NCBI GenBank assembly: GCA_902727895.1
Contig: CACVAP010000011.1
Location: 103,413 to 167,412 of the forward strand
DNA from: an uncultured Sulfurovum sp.
Lineage (GTDB): Bacteria; Campylobacterota; Campylobacteria; Campylobacterales; Sulfurovaceae
Length of the DNA stretch: 64,000 nt
Direction of reading: 5' to 3'
The position numbers and the translations under genes are program-made. This document shows, one piece after another, positions 61,934 through 64,000 of this stretch (position 1 is its first letter; every line of letters begins with the position of its first letter). The notes beneath the pieces were generated by a model. The model saw only the letters and a list, made by a program, of their open reading frames with translations, ran no database searches and was not told the origin of the DNA.

Positions 61934-62329
61934 TTACCAAATACTACAAAGAACTTCACCACCAACAGAAAGCTTGTATGCTTCGTCGTTCGCGATTACA
62001 CCTTTGTTAGTAGATACAATTAATGTTCCGTATCCATTTTTGAAAAATCTAACTTCTGCTGCACTTTGGTAAACACGTCTACCAGGCTTAGAAATTTTCT
62101 TAACTTCATTAATAACGCTATGACCATTTTCGTCGTATTTAATTACAACTTTAATTGTCTTTTTATTACCATCTTCTTTTACTTTAAAACTCTCAAGGTA
62201 TCCCTTGTCTACTAAAATAGAAACTGTAGCCTCAATTGTTTTTGAGTGAAGTAGCGTAGTTACGTCTAATCTTCTTTGTGCAGCATTTCTTATTCGAGTA
62301 AGAGAGTCTGCAATTATATCTGTCATCAT
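61934..62329 (-). CDS. rpsH: 30S ribosomal protein S8
   Basis: 131 aa. [17 protein letters not shown] start, VISKPG-type [11 protein letters not shown], and C-terminal [31 protein letters not shown]. Confidence 0.96.
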   Translation of the reverse strand: MMTDIIADSLTRIRNAAQRRLDVTTLLHSKTIEATVSILVDKGYLESFKVKEDGNKKTIKVVIKYDENGHSVINEVKKISKPGRRVYQSAAEVRFFKNGYGTLIVSTNKGVIANDEAYKLSVGGEVLCSIW

Positions 62330-62342
62330 CTTTTACTTTTCC

Positions 62343-62528
62343 TTACCAGCTTGATTTTTTCATACCAGGGATTAAACCCTCGTTTGCCATTTTTCTTAAA
62401 CAAATTCTGCAAAGACCGAAATCTTTGTATACAGAATGTGGTCTACCACAAATGTTACATCTTGTATATGCTTGTGTACTAAACTTAGCAGGTTTCTGCT
62501 GTTTAGCTATCATTGATTTCTTAGCCAT
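62343..62528 (-). CDS. rpsN: 30S ribosomal protein S14, zinc type
   Basis: 61 aa with [23 protein letters not shown], the CxxC...CxxC zinc knuckle of the short (type Z) S14. Shares one base with the rplE stop. Confidence 0.96.
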   Translation of the reverse strand: MAKKSMIAKQQKPAKFSTQAYTRCNICGRPHSVYKDFGLCRICLRKMANEGLIPGMKKSSW

Positions 62529-63073
62529 TAGTTCTTTCCTTTAGCGAAAGGCATTCCGAGTTTCTCTAAAAGAACAAATGCCTCTTTATCGTTTTCAGTA
62601 CTTGTTACAACTGTAATGTTCATACCGTGAGTTTTAATGATACTGTCAAATTCTACTTCTGGGAACATAAGTTGTTCTTGAAGACCGAAGTTGTAGTTAC
62701 CACGTCCGTCAAAACCTTTTCTAGGTGTACCACGGAAATCTTTTACTCTTGGTAATGCAATAGAAACCAATTTATCAAAGAAGTTATACATGTTTTCACC
62801 ACGTAAAGTTACTCTGATTCCTGATGGTGCACCTTCTCTTGCTTTAAAACCAGCAACTGATTTTTTAGCATTTACAACAACTGCTTTTTGACCAGCAATT
62901 AAAGAGATAGTATCAGTCATGTTTGCGATAAGCTTATTGTCCTTACCTTCTTCACCAGCACCAACAGAGATAATAATTTTCTCAAGCTTAGGTGTCTGCA
63001 TTACATTTTTAATCCCACACTCTTCACGAAGTGCAGGTGTAATGTCATTGTACTTTTGCTTCATTCTATTCAT
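62528..63073 (-). CDS. rplE: 50S ribosomal protein L5
   Basis: 181 aa. [71 protein letters not shown] are L5 signatures. Binds 5S rRNA. Confidence 0.96.
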   Translation of the reverse strand: MNRMKQKYNDITPALREECGIKNVMQTPKLEKIIISVGAGEEGKDNKLIANMTDTISLIAGQKAVVVNAKKSVAGFKAREGAPSGIRVTLRGENMYNFFDKLVSIALPRVKDFRGTPRKGFDGRGNYNFGLQEQLMFPEVEFDSIIKTHGMNITVVTSTENDKEAFVLLEKLGMPFAKGKN

Positions 63074-63077
63074 AGTA

Positions 63078-63314
63078 TTAAGCCTCTACTTTTTTTACAT
63101 TAGAAATATGGATTGGCATCTCTATATTTTGGAAACCACCATCTTTATTTTCTTCACTTGGTTTAACAGCTTTCTTAGCAAGTTTACAACCCTCAACAAT
63201 TACAGCGTCTTGTTTTGTAAGAACTTTAAGAACAGTAGCTGTTGTCCCTTTGTCATCACCAGCGATAACCAAAACTTGGTCACCTTTTTTGATATTAAAT
63301 TTTTTATTTGCCAT
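63078..63314 (-). CDS. rplX: 50S ribosomal protein L24
   Basis: 78 aa from ATG 63314 ([22 protein letters not shown] motif), which has GAGGT upstream at good spacing and overlaps the rplN stop as TAATG; an ATG two codons earlier is less likely. [23 protein letters not shown] follows. Confidence 0.95.
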   Translation of the reverse strand: MANKKFNIKKGDQVLVIAGDDKGTTATVLKVLTKQDAVIVEGCKLAKKAVKPSEENKDGGFQNIEMPIHISNVKKVEA

Positions 63315-63682
63315 TACCATACCTCTGGAGCAAGTGATACAATTTTCATGAATCCAGCGTATCTAGCTTCTCTAGCTACAGGACCAAAAATACGTGTACC
63401 AATTGGTTGTTTTTTGTCATCAATAATTACAGCAGCATTGTCGTCGAATCTGATTAAAGAACCATTTTCTCTTTGAATCTCTTTATGAGTTCTAACAACA
63501 ACAGCTTTAACTACCTTACCTTTTTTAACTTTTCCAGTTGGAAGAGCTTTTTTAACAGAAGCAACAATAACGTCACCTACTGAAGCATATCTTCTTTTAG
63601 AACCACCAAGAACTTTGATACACATAATTTCTTTTGCACCAGAGTTATCAGCAACTGTCAATCTTGTAAAACCCTGGATCAT
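63314..63682 (-). CDS. rplN: 50S ribosomal protein L14
   Basis: 122 aa. [46 protein letters not shown] and [24 protein letters not shown]. Overlaps rpsQ by one base. Confidence 0.97.
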   Translation of the reverse strand: MIQGFTRLTVADNSGAKEIMCIKVLGGSKRRYASVGDVIVASVKKALPTGKVKKGKVVKAVVVRTHKEIQRENGSLIRFDDNAAVIIDDKKQPIGTRIFGPVAREARYAGFMKIVSLAPEVW

Positions 63683-63903
63683 TATTCTTCTCCCTGTTTT
63701 ACGATTTCAAGTAGTCTAAAAGTTTTTCTTTTTGACAATGGTCTACACTCAATAGCAGAGATAGTATCTCCAACTTTTGCTGTAGCTTTTTCATCATGAA
63801 TAAGATACTTTTTAAATCTTTTTACAGTTTTGTGGTATCTTGGGTGAATAACTTTTCTCTCTACAACAATAGTAGCTGTTTTTTCACCTGCAATTTTAAT
63901 CAC
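63682..63903 (-). CDS. rpsQ: 30S ribosomal protein S17
   Basis: 73 aa from GTG 63903; an in-frame TGA lies just upstream, so this is the only near-cognate start, with CAGG before it. [31 protein letters not shown] and [17 protein letters not shown] are typical. Confidence 0.95.
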   Translation of the reverse strand: MIKIAGEKTATIVVERKVIHPRYHKTVKRFKKYLIHDEKATAKVGDTISAIECRPLSKRKTFRLLEIVKQGEE

Positions 63904-63911
63904 AGTACCTG

Positions 63912-64000
63912 TTATTTGTCTTTTTGCTCATAACCCTCTTTATATTCCTTTATAAAAGCATTGTATAGATCTTCTTTTATGGCTGTTATTTCATAGCTTA
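63912..64000 (-). CDS. rpmC: 50S ribosomal protein L29, C-terminal part (right edge)
   Basis: Open frame from the right edge to TAA at 63912-63914. The 28 visible residues ([20 protein letters not shown] then EGYEQKDK) fit the C-terminal helix of L29 (EIRAVKKDIA pattern) though the tail is more acidic and longer than usual. Called mainly from its position immediately before rpsQ in the spc operon. Confidence 0.6.
   Translation of the reverse strand, partial: SYEITAIKEDLYNAFIKEYKEGYEQKDK

Noticed and set aside
1..64000. CRISPR arrays, tRNA/rRNA genes, IS transposases
   Set aside because: No regularly spaced repeats, cloverleaf-like sequences or transposase motifs were recognised on reading both strands; a dedicated scan could still find a missed tRNA.

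Overview
The window looks like a chromosomal segment of a free-living or host-associated member of the Campylobacterota (former Epsilonproteobacteria). The sequence is AT-rich with poly-A/T-rich spacers. Strong TATAAT-type -10 boxes occur without obvious -35 boxes. It carries the rnr-holA-rpsF-ssb-rpsR gene set known from Helicobacter pylori (here interrupted), a clpS-clpA-aat operon, a zinc-type ribosomal protein S14 and many two-component genes. The genus cannot be fixed from the sequence alone; a Sulfurimonas/Sulfurovum/Arcobacter-like organism would fit.

Layout. (1) 1-5.5 kb: a minus-strand alternate chaperone-usher (alpha/class 5, CS1-CFA/I-like) fimbrial operon. It has two pilins, a chaperone, a tandem two-domain pilin-like subunit and an usher that runs off the left edge. 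(2) 5.5-13.1 kb: an accessory envelope and regulatory region. It holds an OmpR-like regulator whose phospho-acceptor Asp is Asn, with helically phased TACACTAA boxes; an HTH regulator; an outer-membrane barrel; a caspase-family lipoprotein with a G7 tract at its Shine-Dalgarno position; two further lipoproteins; a tiny secreted protein sharing a GGNPEV motif with one of them; and a HicB/ribbon-helix-helix protein. (3) 13.1-18.0 kb: protein export and lipoprotein maturation (secF, secD, yajC, and divergently lnt, yidD). (4) 18.1-28.0 kb: housekeeping metabolism and repair (pyrC, cysK, a pabC-like gene, an SspB-like adaptor candidate, a LysR regulator, uvrD, truB, dps, ispE, NfeD and SPFH proteins), with a REP-like inverted pair at the truB end. 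(5) 28.0-31.7 kb: accessory genes (an ATPase with a DUF234-type nuclease end, a J-domain protein, a DUF1566 protein, a membrane protein). (6) 31.7-43.4 kb: rnr, holA, rpsF-ssb-rpsR interrupted by a 770-aa two-TM protein of unknown function (G8 tract before its start) and a hybrid histidine kinase, then a trypsin-like PDZ protease and efp. (7) 43.4-51.3 kb: an AGCS transporter, a receiver-FIST-hybrid kinase operon, an unusual transketolase-like ThDP enzyme and transaldolase. (8) 51.3-57.9 kb: an N-degron operon (clpS-clpA-aat), bioD, a hypothetical protein and an OmpR/histidine kinase pair. (9) 57.9-64 kb: the spc-type ribosomal operon rpmC(partial)-rpsQ-rplN-rplX-rplE-rpsN-rpsH-rplF-rplR-rpsE-rplO-secY-map-infA, closed by an intrinsic terminator right after infA.

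How the parts connect. The fimbrial operon diverges from the degenerate regulator, and tandem 8-mer boxes precede both that regulator and the next HTH gene, so together they look like a small surface-structure regulon. Sec translocase genes, lnt and several predicted lipoproteins serve envelope biogenesis. ClpS, ClpA and Aat form a complete leucine/phenylalanine N-degron branch, and the SspB-like candidate would be a second Clp adaptor. No tRNA, rRNA, CRISPR array or transposase was recognised. The most novel-looking items are the alpha-fimbrial island with its degenerate regulator, the caspase-lipoprotein neighbourhood, poly-G tracts at two Shine-Dalgarno positions, the 770-aa protein and the transketolase-like enzyme with an N-terminal extension.
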